Positions 19,712 to 28,400 of a stretch of 64,000 nt of DNA are shown piece by piece; position 1 is the first letter of the stretch, and each line of letters starts with the position of its first letter. The position numbers and the translations under genes were made by a program. Origin of the DNA: CAVPXC01 sp963709505 (GTDB lineage: Bacteria > Chloroflexota > Anaerolineae > JAAEKA01); the NCBI GenBank assembly GCA_963709505.1, contig CAVPXC010000030.1, forward strand, positions 8,434 to 72,433, read 5' to 3'. The notes under the pieces are model-generated. The model was not told where the DNA came from. It saw only the letters and a program-made list of their open reading frames with translations, and did no database searches.

Positions 19712-19743
19712 GATCGGTCCGGTCTTCCGAGACCGGACCGATC
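19712..19743. repeat. 13-bp hairpin between hisC and hisB
   Basis: GATCGGTCCGGTC, loop TTCCGA, exact reverse complement. It is a member of the CGGTC/GACCG palindrome family. There is no T-tract, so it is not an obvious terminator; it could tune expression inside the his operon. Confidence 0.75.
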
Positions 19744-19770
19744 TGGGGCTTGATACCTCGGAGAGTGTCT

Positions 19771-20355
19771 ATGCGTCAGGCAACCATCGTGCGGGCAACC
19801 AATGAAACGTCGATCGAGCTAACGTTGGAGATCGACGGCAGCGGGCAGGCCCAGGTCAACACCGGGATTGGCTTCTACGACCACATGCTGACCCTTTTCG
19901 CCAGCCATGGCCTGTTCGACTTGCGCGTGGAAGCCCGCGGCGATCTGCACGTCGACGAGCACCACACGGCGGAGGACGTGGCGATTTGCCTGGGCAAGGC
20001 CTTCGACCAGGCGTTGGGCGATCGGGCCGGCATCGTGCGGACCGCGCACAGCTATGTGCCGATGGACGAGGCGCTGGGCTTTGTGGCAATCGACTTGGGC
20101 GGCCGCCCCTACTGCGTGTTCGAAGCTGAGTGGCGCACGCCCAGGCTGGGCAGCCTGGGCACTGACCTGATCGGACATATCTTCGAGACGTTGGCGATCC
20201 ATGGACGGATGGCCCTACATGCGCGAGTCTTGTACGCGGCCAACGATCACCATGCCTGTGAAGCGCTCTTCAAGGCGCTTGGTCGGGCGCTGGACGCGGC
20301 AACGGCGATCGATCCGAGGCGCATAGGCCTGCCTTCGACGAAAGGTGTGTTGTGA
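19771..20355 (+). CDS. hisB: imidazoleglycerol-phosphate dehydratase
   Basis: The 194-residue monofunctional HisB starts at the ATG at 19771, behind GGAGAG. It has the paired metal-binding motifs: DEHHTAEDV near residue 66 and NDHHACEALFKALGRAL near residue 160. GIGFYDHMLTLFASHG lies at the N-terminus. It dehydrates imidazole glycerol phosphate in histidine synthesis. The frame is intact, unlike its neighbours. The stop codon overlaps the next start by one base. Confidence 0.95.
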   Translation: MRQATIVRATNETSIELTLEIDGSGQAQVNTGIGFYDHMLTLFASHGLFDLRVEARGDLHVDEHHTAEDVAICLGKAFDQALGDRAGIVRTAHSYVPMDEALGFVAIDLGGRPYCVFEAEWRTPRLGSLGTDLIGHIFETLAIHGRMALHARVLYAANDHHACEALFKALGRALDAATAIDPRRIGLPSTKGVL

Positions 20356-20894
20356 TGCAGTTGGAAGATAGGGTGAAGGTAATCCGTAGCGGCGAATGGG
20401 AAGAGGAGCCAGCAGTTGCCCACTATTCGACCGGGCTGATCGACGGCCTGCTTATCGAGCGGGTGATCTGGGGTCCGCAGCCGGAGCTGGCGCGGCCAGC
20501 GTACGGCATCGTGGCCGGGTCTGGCGATATTTGGTATCGTTTTTGGCTGTGGCGCGACGATCAAATCGTCGAGAAATACTTTGATGCGCAGGGCCAACTG
20601 CTGGGCACTCAGGTGGACGTGTGCATGCCGATGGTTATCGGTGAGCGCGAGTGGACCACCAGCGACTTGCTGCTCGACATCTGGATCGCACCGGACGGCC
20701 AGGTGACTGTTCGCAACGAGCCGGCATTTGAAGCCGCGGTTGCCGATGGGTTCTTGTCCATGGAAGAGGCGCAATGGGCCGAAGAACATGTCCGCCGGCT
20801 CACCGCTGCGATTGCCCAACGTCGCTTTCCGCCCCCTCTGGTGCGCAACTGGCAGGTGGATCTGCGCCGTATCCAGGAGGCGCTGGCGACATGA
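20355..20894 (+). CDS. DUF402 family protein inside the his cluster
   Basis: The start is ATG 20355 (TGATG overlap with hisB) and the end overlaps hisH by four bases (ATGA), so it is translationally coupled on both sides. The 179-residue product has a DUF402 fold signature: WYRFWLWRDD, then KYFDAQGQLLGTQVDVCMP and a WTTSDLLLDIWIAPDG strand with acidic residues. DUF402 proteins characterised elsewhere hydrolyse nucleoside di/triphosphates or act near RNA modification. Why one sits between hisB and hisH is unknown; it might sanitise or supply a nucleotide for the ATP/PRPP-driven pathway. Confidence 0.75.
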   Translation: MQLEDRVKVIRSGEWEEEPAVAHYSTGLIDGLLIERVIWGPQPELARPAYGIVAGSGDIWYRFWLWRDDQIVEKYFDAQGQLLGTQVDVCMPMVIGEREWTTSDLLLDIWIAPDGQVTVRNEPAFEAAVADGFLSMEEAQWAEEHVRRLTAAIAQRRFPPPLVRNWQVDLRRIQEALAT

Positions 20895-21530
20895 TTGCGA
20901 TCATCGACTACGGCATCGGCAACCTGCGCAGTGTGGAAAAGGCGTTTTTGCACGTCGGCGCCGAGGCCCGGTTGACCAACGATCCGGCGGTTGTCCGGAG
21001 CGCGGATGGGGTGGTGGTGCCCGGTGTGGGCGCGTTCGGCTCGTGCGCTCTGGGCCTGCTCGCCAGCGGGCTACAGCCACTGGTGCTTGACGCCATCGAC
21101 GCGGGCAAGCCGTTGTTGGGCATCTGTGTTGGCATGCAGTTGTTCTTCGATGAGAGCGAGGAGATGGGCCGGCACACCGGGCTGGGCTTATTTCCTGGCC
21201 GCGTGCTTCGCTTCCCCGACGGCAAGATGGATGCGGCCGGCCAGCGTCTCAAGGTGCCGCAGATCGGCTGGAACCAGCTGCGGCACGACGGCAGCGATCC
21301 CCTGCTTGCCGGCGTGCCCTCGGGCAGCTTCGCCTACTTCGTGCACTCGTACTATTGCCAGGCCGGCGACCCAGCGGAGATCGTGGCAACCACCGATTAC
21401 GGCCTCGACTATGCCTCGATCGTGCGCCGGGGTAGGATCTGGGGTGTCCAGTTCCATCCCGAGAAGAGCCACACCGTGGGATTGCAGCTTGCTGCGCAAT
21501 TTTGTTGCGATCGTCCATTCCGCCCCTTGA
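20891..21530 (+). CDS. hisH: imidazole glycerol phosphate synthase, glutamine amidotransferase subunit (frameshifted near 3' end)
   Basis: The class I amidotransferase begins MIAIIDYGIGNLRSVEKAF. It has VPGVGAFGS, the nucleophile in GICVGMQLFFDES, and the His/Glu pair in FHPEKS. HisH feeds ammonia to HisF. A base is gained near 21487: in one frame the tail reads on for 100 nonsense residues, in the other it ends normally LLRNFVAIVHSAP and a stop at 21530. hisF and hisA do not follow; the next gene is unrelated. Confidence 0.92.
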
Positions 21531-21695
21531 TTTGCCCGCGCGCGGGCTTGGCGTTATACTCCATCGATTGTGAGCGGAAACGAACCAGGCGCCACCCACC
21601 ACCTAATCCGGCGTCCGAGCCTGCGCCATGTCCTTCATGCTGGTTTGCGGCGTCCACCGCAAGCGCCTCAAGCCGCGGCCACCTCCGTTGCCCCG

Positions 21696-22301
21696 ATGAG
21701 GTCGCAGCTGCAGGCGTTCCAAACTGCCATGTTGCAGGCCGAGTACGGCGACTTCGCCGGCCAGCCGCGCTTTCACAGCCTGGTCGATTTCTTTTTCGGC
21801 TCGCTGTACGCGTCGTCGGACTTCGGCCTGCGCAATGAGTTGTTTCGAACACTGCACGAATGGTTGGCCGGTATCGTCGGACATGATCCAGTGCGCGTGC
21901 TCGCACAGGCCATTGAACTGCACGACCTGACTGAGTCTCTGGATGATGATATGTTGCTGGCCCTGCGCGCTGAGGGAATCGATGGAAACGAATCTCCTAT
22001 TACCCAGGGCGCATGGGAGTTTGCCTATCAGCGAGTTGGCCGTCGGCTCGACCGCCAGCGGCAGGCCGATCTAATCGTGGATAACGGCAGGGTCTTGGAG
22101 ATCGCTTGTCGTGTGCCCTTCGTGCACACTCAACTGCGCGCCTTCCGGCCAGCTGCAGCCTTGTTGGGCTGGGGTCACGTAGTCGATTTCCTGTTGCAAG
22201 GACAGGAAGCCCTGGCGCGAGCCAGACCGATCGATCCCCTGTTGGATGCCATCAGCCATCGCGAGCGGGCACGTATCGATCGGATTCTGGGACATCCTTA
22301 G
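21696..22301 (+). CDS. hypothetical protein resembling FFLEELY-motif proteins
   Basis: The 201-residue protein starts at ATG 21696; an upstream ATG at 21570 in the same frame would add a Pro/Arg-rich stretch that looks non-coding. Residues about 25-42 read HSLVDFFFGSLYASSDFGLRNE, similar to the F-F-L-E-E-L-Y motif of a family of alpha-helical proteins of unknown role. The rest is mainly helical and soluble. It overlaps nothing and stands between hisH and the M24 peptidase. Confidence 0.5.
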   Translation: MRSQLQAFQTAMLQAEYGDFAGQPRFHSLVDFFFGSLYASSDFGLRNELFRTLHEWLAGIVGHDPVRVLAQAIELHDLTESLDDDMLLALRAEGIDGNESPITQGAWEFAYQRVGRRLDRQRQADLIVDNGRVLEIACRVPFVHTQLRAFRPAAALLGWGHVVDFLLQGQEALARARPIDPLLDAISHRERARIDRILGHP

Positions 22302-22413
22302 TGCTTTACCTGTACTTGTCATGCTGAGACCCCGCATCCCGCGGGGCGGTATTCGCAAACGAATGACATGGTATGTCATGACGGCCAGTGCTTTGTTAAG
22401 CTAGAAGTTGTGA

Positions 22414-22508
22414 GTGTCACTGGCGCTGCGCCGTGAGGCTCGGCGAAGGATCTCCGTTTTCATCCACGCCGAGCCTCACGGCGCAGCGCCAGTGACACGA
22501 TGCAAAAC
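22414..22508. repeat. 32-bp perfect inverted repeat
   Basis: Arms 22414-22445 and 22477-22508 are exact reverse complements, beginning GTGTCACTGGCGCTG and ending GAGGCTCGGCG. The 31-base loop contains AAGGATCTCCGTTTTCATCC. The GAGGCTCGGCGAAGG part equals the loop region of the hairpin at 3231-3272. This resembles the widespread GTGTCAYCCTGAG...GAAGGATCT intergenic element. No gene lies between 22302 and 22549. Confidence 0.85.
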
Positions 22509-22549
22509 TAACTAACAAAGCACTCAGCATGATACTACTTGGAGGACCG

Positions 22550-23782
22550 ATGAAACGAGATCTCGATCGCCTAATGGCGGAACGCTTGCTGGATGCTGCT
22601 GTTGTCATGGGCAGCACCTTCGACAGCCCGACAGTGTACTATTTGACTGGTGGCGCTAACTTCGAGGGGGCGACTATCATGTTGCGGCCCGGACAACGAC
22701 CTGTGTTGGTGCACAGCCCGCTGGAGGTGGACGAAGCGCCGCGCACCGGGATGGAAACCGTAGTCTCCACTCGCTGGGACATTGTGGAGATCATTCGACA
22801 GAAGAACGGCAACCTGCTGGCAGCCAAGGCCGAGCAGCTGCGCCGCATCCTGGCCGACTACGATGTACGTGGCCGGGTGGGCTTCTACGGCCACGGCGAG
22901 ATCGGCCAGGCGCATGCCTTGTTGAGCGCCTTAGAACACGTTCTGCCCGACACAGAAGTGGTGGTCGAATTCGACGACGACCTGGTCTCGACCGCCCGAA
23001 GCACTAAGGACGAACACGAAATTCGTCAGATGTTGGACGTGGCGGAACGCGCCAATCAGGTGGTGGCGGCCGTGGCGGACATGTTGACCGGCCGGCCGGT
23101 GGCTGGCCGCCGCCTGCTTGCGCCTGACGGCGAGCCGTTGACCGTGCGCCAGGTCAAGCAGTACATCGCCGACCGGTGCGTCGAGCGCGGCCTGGAGCAG
23201 CCGCATGGGGTTATCTTCGCCCTGGGCCCGGACGCCGCCGTAGGCCACAACGACGGCAATCCCGACGATGTGCTCGCCTTGGGCGTGCCGATCGTATTCG
23301 ACTTCTTTCCGCGGCTCGCAGGTGGCGGCTATTACCACGACATGACGCGAACCTGGTGCCTGGGCCATGCGCCGGCCGAGGTCGAGCAGGCGTACGGGCA
23401 CGTACATGGCGCGTTCGACCGGGTCATCGCCGCGCTGCAGGTTGGCCAACGCACGGCGGAGTACCAGGTCATGACCTGCGAATACTATCATTCTCTGGGC
23501 CATCCCACGATCCTGTCCGACCCGGCCACCCAGATGGGCTATGTCCATGGCCTTGGCCACGGACTGGGCCTTGAGGTGCATGAAGCGCCCAGCTTCCGCG
23601 CTGTCGAGGGCAACATGACGACCCTCCTGCCGGGCACGGTCTTCACGGTCGAACCGGGCCTTTACTATCGCGAGCAAGGCTTCGGCCTGCGCATCGAGGA
23701 CGTCGTCTATTGCGATGAGTTGGGACTCTTTCACAGCATGACGTCATTTCCAAAGGACCTGGTGTTGCCGGTAAGGCAGTAA
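22550..23782 (+). CDS. M24 family metallopeptidase (Xaa-Pro aminopeptidase-like)
   Basis: Start ATG 22550 has GGAGG six bases upstream. The 410-residue protein has an N-terminal creatinase-like domain (to about residue 150) and a pita-bread catalytic domain. The five metal ligands are visible: Asp in VFDFFPR, Asp in YYHDMTRT, His in GYVHGLGHGLG, Glu in FTVEPGLYY and Glu in RIEDVVY. It probably removes N-terminal residues ahead of proline in the cytosol. The next gene starts directly at its stop codon. Confidence 0.88.
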   Translation: MKRDLDRLMAERLLDAAVVMGSTFDSPTVYYLTGGANFEGATIMLRPGQRPVLVHSPLEVDEAPRTGMETVVSTRWDIVEIIRQKNGNLLAAKAEQLRRILADYDVRGRVGFYGHGEIGQAHALLSALEHVLPDTEVVVEFDDDLVSTARSTKDEHEIRQMLDVAERANQVVAAVADMLTGRPVAGRRLLAPDGEPLTVRQVKQYIADRCVERGLEQPHGVIFALGPDAAVGHNDGNPDDVLALGVPIVFDFFPRLAGGGYYHDMTRTWCLGHAPAEVEQAYGHVHGAFDRVIAALQVGQRTAEYQVMTCEYYHSLGHPTILSDPATQMGYVHGLGHGLGLEVHEAPSFRAVEGNMTTLLPGTVFTVEPGLYYREQGFGLRIEDVVYCDELGLFHSMTSFPKDLVLPVRQ

Positions 23783-23822
23783 GTGTCGGAGTGTCAGGTG
23801 TCGGAGTGTCAAGTGTCAGGTG
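23782..23822. repeat. 7/8-bp tandem repeat at the start of the 3D-domain gene
   Basis: Units of GTGTCGGA and GTGTCAG alternate, encoding SECQVSECQVSGVE. If the GTG at 23783 is the true start, the extreme N-terminus of the protein is made of the repeat. Confidence 0.65.
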
Positions 23823-25408
23823 TCGAGCCATCTTCTCAGCATGAAGCCGCAACAGCGCACAGCGCGGATGCACCCGTAGCGCGATGGAGCCTGGGCTGGC
23901 GGGCGATGTTGCTTGCTGTCCTGACCGCGTTGGCAGGTGCTGGCCTTTTGGTTGTGTTGGCATGGGGCTACATCGCGACCGCCATGCGCGTGACTGTGGT
24001 AGTGGATGGCATGACGGCTTCGGTTCTCACCCATCAAGCGGCAGTGAGTGATCTGTTGGCTGAGATGGAGCTGAAGCTGGCGCCAGAGGATCGACTTACG
24101 CCTGCTGCCTCGGCCCCACTGTCCCCAGGGTTGGTGATTGCAGTCGAGCGCGCTCGGCCTGTGTTGGTCCACGTCGATGGCCGGATACGCACTGTGCTTA
24201 CCCACGCATCGACCGTGGGAGCGGTGTTGTCTGAAGCTGGTATTGCTGTGGGAAAGCATGATCCGATTAGCCTGGACAGCGTGCCAGCGAGGACAGAGAC
24301 GGTGCTGCCAAAGATAGACGTAATCAAGAAGCGGAACTTTCCGGGCCTGCCCAGTGTCTATCCGTGGCGCGGCGCCAGGGTAGATCCGGTTCAGATCGAT
24401 GTGCAGCGCGCCGTGTCTATCCAGGTACGTAGCCGCCGAGCACATGGATCGAGTAGCGCCGAGCAGTCTACTGTCTGGACCACGGCGACTACCGTGGGTG
24501 AGGTTCTTGCCCAGGAAGGGCTGGTCATTTTTGAAGGGGACCTGGTACAGCCTGCCTTGGGCACGCCTCTGGTCGCAAACCTTGTAGTGACGATCGAGCG
24601 TTCCAAACCGGTGGTTCTGAGCACCAAGGCTCATAGCTTACGGATCCGAACTCGCGGCGCGACTGTGGCCGATCTGTTGGCGGAACAGGGGCTCGTGCTG
24701 GTCGGGTTGGATCGGGTAGAGCCGGCGCTTGGCACGCCGTTGACTGACGACCTGCTGGTGCGGGTGACGCGTGTCCAGCATGCCTACGAGATCGCGGAGG
24801 AGATCACGCCATTCACTGCGGTCTGGGAACCTGATCCGGAGCTGGAGATCGATAACCAGCGGCTCGACCAGGAGGGTGTCAACGGCATCACGCGCCATCG
24901 CTATCGCATCGTGCTCGAGGACAGCCAACCGATCTCACGCACCCTCGAGGACACCTGGCTTGCGCAGGAGCCCGTTACCAAAGTCTTGAAATACGGCGCC
25001 AATATCGTCTTGCGTACCGTGGACACCCCGCAAGGGGCGTTGCCCTACTGGCGCAAGATTCGCATGTACGCCACCTCATATTCGGCCGATGAAGCTGGCA
25101 CGCCGCGCGATGCGCCCTGGTACGGCCGCACGCGCACGGGGCGTAAGATCCAATACGGCGTTGCCGCGGTTGACCCTGCTATCGTGCGGCTGGGCAGTAA
25201 GGTCTTTGTGCCCGGCTACGGCGTGGCCGATGCCGCCGACACCGGCGGTGCCATCAAGGGAAGATGGATCGACGTGGCGTTCGACGAAGGAAAGCTTGTG
25301 CCGTGGAGCCGATGTGTTGACGTATATCTGCTGGCGCCGGCCCCGCCAAGCTATCTGATCCAGCATATCTTGCCAAAGTGGCCCAAGGCGCCGTGTCTGT
25401 ATCGTTGA
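23783..25408 (+). CDS. membrane-anchored DUF348/G5/3D domain protein
   Basis: After a cytosolic tail of about 40 residues and one membrane segment (about 40-67), the 541-residue protein has repeated DUF348-type modules (for example VTVVVDGMTASVLTH with SDLLAEM, and HVDGRIRTVLTHAS). A G5 domain follows (around ITPFTAVWEPDPELEID), then a C-terminal 3D domain with the namesake aspartates in VADAADTGGAIKG and WIDVAFD. This matches YabE/resuscitation-factor-like wall enzymes, where the 3D domain is an MltA-like transglycosylase fold. It probably trims peptidoglycan on the outer face. The true start may be downstream of the repeat-coded residues. It directly precedes the glycosyltransferase block. 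Confidence 0.8.
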   Translation: MSECQVSECQVSGVEPSSQHEAATAHSADAPVARWSLGWRAMLLAVLTALAGAGLLVVLAWGYIATAMRVTVVVDGMTASVLTHQAAVSDLLAEMELKLAPEDRLTPAASAPLSPGLVIAVERARPVLVHVDGRIRTVLTHASTVGAVLSEAGIAVGKHDPISLDSVPARTETVLPKIDVIKKRNFPGLPSVYPWRGARVDPVQIDVQRAVSIQVRSRRAHGSSSAEQSTVWTTATTVGEVLAQEGLVIFEGDLVQPALGTPLVANLVVTIERSKPVVLSTKAHSLRIRTRGATVADLLAEQGLVLVGLDRVEPALGTPLTDDLLVRVTRVQHAYEIAEEITPFTAVWEPDPELEIDNQRLDQEGVNGITRHRYRIVLEDSQPISRTLEDTWLAQEPVTKVLKYGANIVLRTVDTPQGALPYWRKIRMYATSYSADEAGTPRDAPWYGRTRTGRKIQYGVAAVDPAIVRLGSKVFVPGYGVADAADTGGAIKGRWIDVAFDEGKLVPWSRCVDVYLLAPAPPSYLIQHILPKWPKAPCLYR

Positions 25409-25414
25409 TGTGGA

Positions 25415-28400
25415 ATGACGACAGTCTCTAAAACCGATGAAAGCTCCGGCCGTCGGCGGCTGGTGCTCGTCATATTGCTGTTGATTCTGCTGGCTGCCTT
25501 TACCCTGCGTGCGTTTCACGTCGACTGGGCCGATGGGCAGTTGCCCCATCCCGACGAGCGGTCGACAGTGGCCTTTTACGCCCCGAGCATTCACTGGCCG
25601 CCCGAGGGTGTGAGCCCGCTCAACAAGCGCCAATCGCCACTGAATCCTTTGTGGGATATCAACCGGCAGGAAAGACGCAGCTACACGTACGGTCATTTTC
25701 CGCTCTATCTGCTGGTGTCTACGGCCAATGGGGTGAACAAGCTGGCGCCGCTGGCCGAAAAGCTGGGCGTTGGCGCCGACCTGGTGGAGACCCTGCGTAC
25801 GGCGAACGGTGTGCCCGGATTTGCATTCGTTGGCCGCACGATTATGGCGATCTCCGACACCTTCACCGTGTTGCTGGTCTTTCTGTTGGCCGATCGCATC
25901 TACGGACGGCGCAAAGGCCGCTGGTGGGTGGGGTTGCTTGCAGCAGCCTTCTCTGCCTTCACCGTCTTGCAGATCCAGCTCAGCCATTTCTTCGCCGTCG
26001 ATCCCATCAGCACCACCTTCACCGTACTGGCGTTGTACGGTGCGGTGCGGATGTCCGAAGATCGGTCAATGCGTTGGTCGATCGTCACTGGTGTCGGCGC
26101 GGGTCTCGCGATCGGTTCAAAATTCAGTGCTCTACCGATCCTAGCTGCCCCTGTTGTAGCGGGCCTTTTGATGGGGTGGCACGCCCACCGCTCCAGCACG
26201 TCCATTCCCGGCCCAAGCTTGGCGCGTATCGCCGGGTTAGCGGTGGTGGCGCTGGCCGTGGCGTTGGTCGTTTTTGCCGTGACCTCGCCGTTTTCGGTCT
26301 TGGATTGGGACAATTTCAAACACGCTGTCCTGATCGAACAGGGCGCTATGGTGCGCGGCCAGGCCGATTTTCCCTTTACCCGCCAGTATCGCGGCACCCT
26401 GCCGTACATCTACTTTATCGAGCAGAACCTCCGCTGGGGCATCGGCTGGCCGCTGGGTATTTTGGCCTTCGGCAGCCTGGTTTGGGCGCTTGCAAAGCTG
26501 CTATTCGGCAAAGCGCGCGACGGCGAGATCATCCTTCTGAGCTGGATCATCCCTTATTTCGGTCTGACCGGCCTGTTCCTGGCGAAGTTCATGCGCTACA
26601 TGGTTCCGGTAGTGCCTTTGCTGATGGTGCTCGCCGCCGGCCTGGTGGCCGCGCTTTGGTATGGCGAGCTGTGGCCTCGGCGTATCAAACACGTCATTCC
26701 GCCAGACGAACCACTGGCCGATCCGTCTGCTGACACCGCTGAACAACCAGCGCCCATCCCGACGGCCGGTCAATCGGATCAGCAACAGCTCTTTCAGGCG
26801 AGTAATGAGTCGGTGCCGCTCGTCACGGCGGCGGTGGACCAACCAGAACTCGAAACAGCCGCTCCATCAGCCGTCCAACCGGAACAATCATCGGCGTCCC
26901 AAGACGAATCTGGATTGCTACCTGCAACCCTGCAACCTGCAACCCTGCCACCCTCCACCCTCCACCCTCCACCCTCCACTTCCCACCGCCCACCTGCCAC
27001 CCGTTGGCTCGCCGTCGCCGTCGCAGTTGCAGCACTACTCGGTGCGATCTTCTGGTCGCTGGCCTACGTCAATGGCGTGTACAACGCGACGCATCCGTGG
27101 ATCAAAGCCAGCAACTGGATCTATGCCAACATTCCGGATGGCTCGACGATCGGCTGGGAGCAATGGGACAATTCCCTACCCTACGATCTACCGGAGCCCA
27201 ACTCCTCGCGCGGACGCTATCAGTTCGCCGACTGGGGGCCATTCGAAGAGGACACGCCGGAGAAGTACGAGCGTCTCAAGGAGTTCCTGCGCCGATCTGA
27301 TGCCATCGCCCTTTCCTCCAACCGCATCTACGGCGCAGTGGACAACCTGCCCGAGCGCTACCCGCTTACCAATCGCTACTATCAGCTGCTCTTCGACGGT
27401 AAGCTCGGCTACGAGTTGGCGCTCGAGCAGGCCAACCACCCCAACCTGCTGGGCATCGACGTCAACGACGAAAAGGCCGACGAGAGCTTCACGCTGTACG
27501 ACCATGCACGCGTCCTGGTCTTCCGAAAGGTGCGCGACCTGAGTGACGCGGAGTTCGACGATGTGCTAGGGGGCTCATGGCAGGGCGCCAAACCGTGGGA
27601 CGTTGGCAAACCGCCTCTCATTCAGCGGCTGTGGTTGGTGTTCGAGCCGGAGGAGGGCAGCGCGTCGGCGCCCAAATCCGAGCCAGGGCCCGGTGAAGGC
27701 AAGAGCCTTCTGCTCGACCAGCCGCTCGATAAACAACCGGTGGTGCAGGATTTCCGTTGGAATAGCCTGGCCAGCCGCTCGACGCCATTGGCGGTGCTAG
27801 TCTGGTGGCTGGCGATATCGATCATCGGCTGGGTGGCGTGGCCGATTGGCTTTACACTTTTCGGCAACCTGCGTGACCGCGGTTACCTGCTGTCGCGTAG
27901 CCTGGGCTGGCTTTTGCTGGGCTACCTGGTGTGGATTGCGGCCAGTCTTCGCATAGCAGAAAACCGGTTAGCAACGATATGGGTCGTGCTGGCGTTGATT
28001 GCGGCATTGTCCTTCCTGTTGTGGCGTCGGCAGCGGCCGGCAATGGCGGCCTTCTGGCGCGCCCAGAAACGTTTCGTCCTCTTCGGGGAGGGTCTTTTTG
28101 CGGCGAGTTTTCTGCTATTTGTGGCTTTTCGTATAGCCAATCCTGATATTTGGCAACCTTGGAACGGCGGCGAGAAGTTCATGGAGTTCGCCTTTCTCAA
28201 CGCCATCCTGCGCAGCGCCACCTTTCCGCCGATCGACCCGTATTTTGCCGAGGGTACGATCAACTACTACTACTTTGGCCATTATCAGGTGGCCCTCTTG
28301 GCTAAGCTCACCGGCATTTGGTCGTCGGTGGCCTTCAATCTGGCCATTCCCACCGTCTTTGCACTGACCATTGTCAACACCTTTAGCCTCGGCGCCAACC

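Noticed and set aside
26794..27035. Minus-strand ORFs rich in GGWRVEGG
   Set aside because: They are only the complement of the heptamer tract inside the GT39-DUF2298 gene and have no start signals or homologues known to me.
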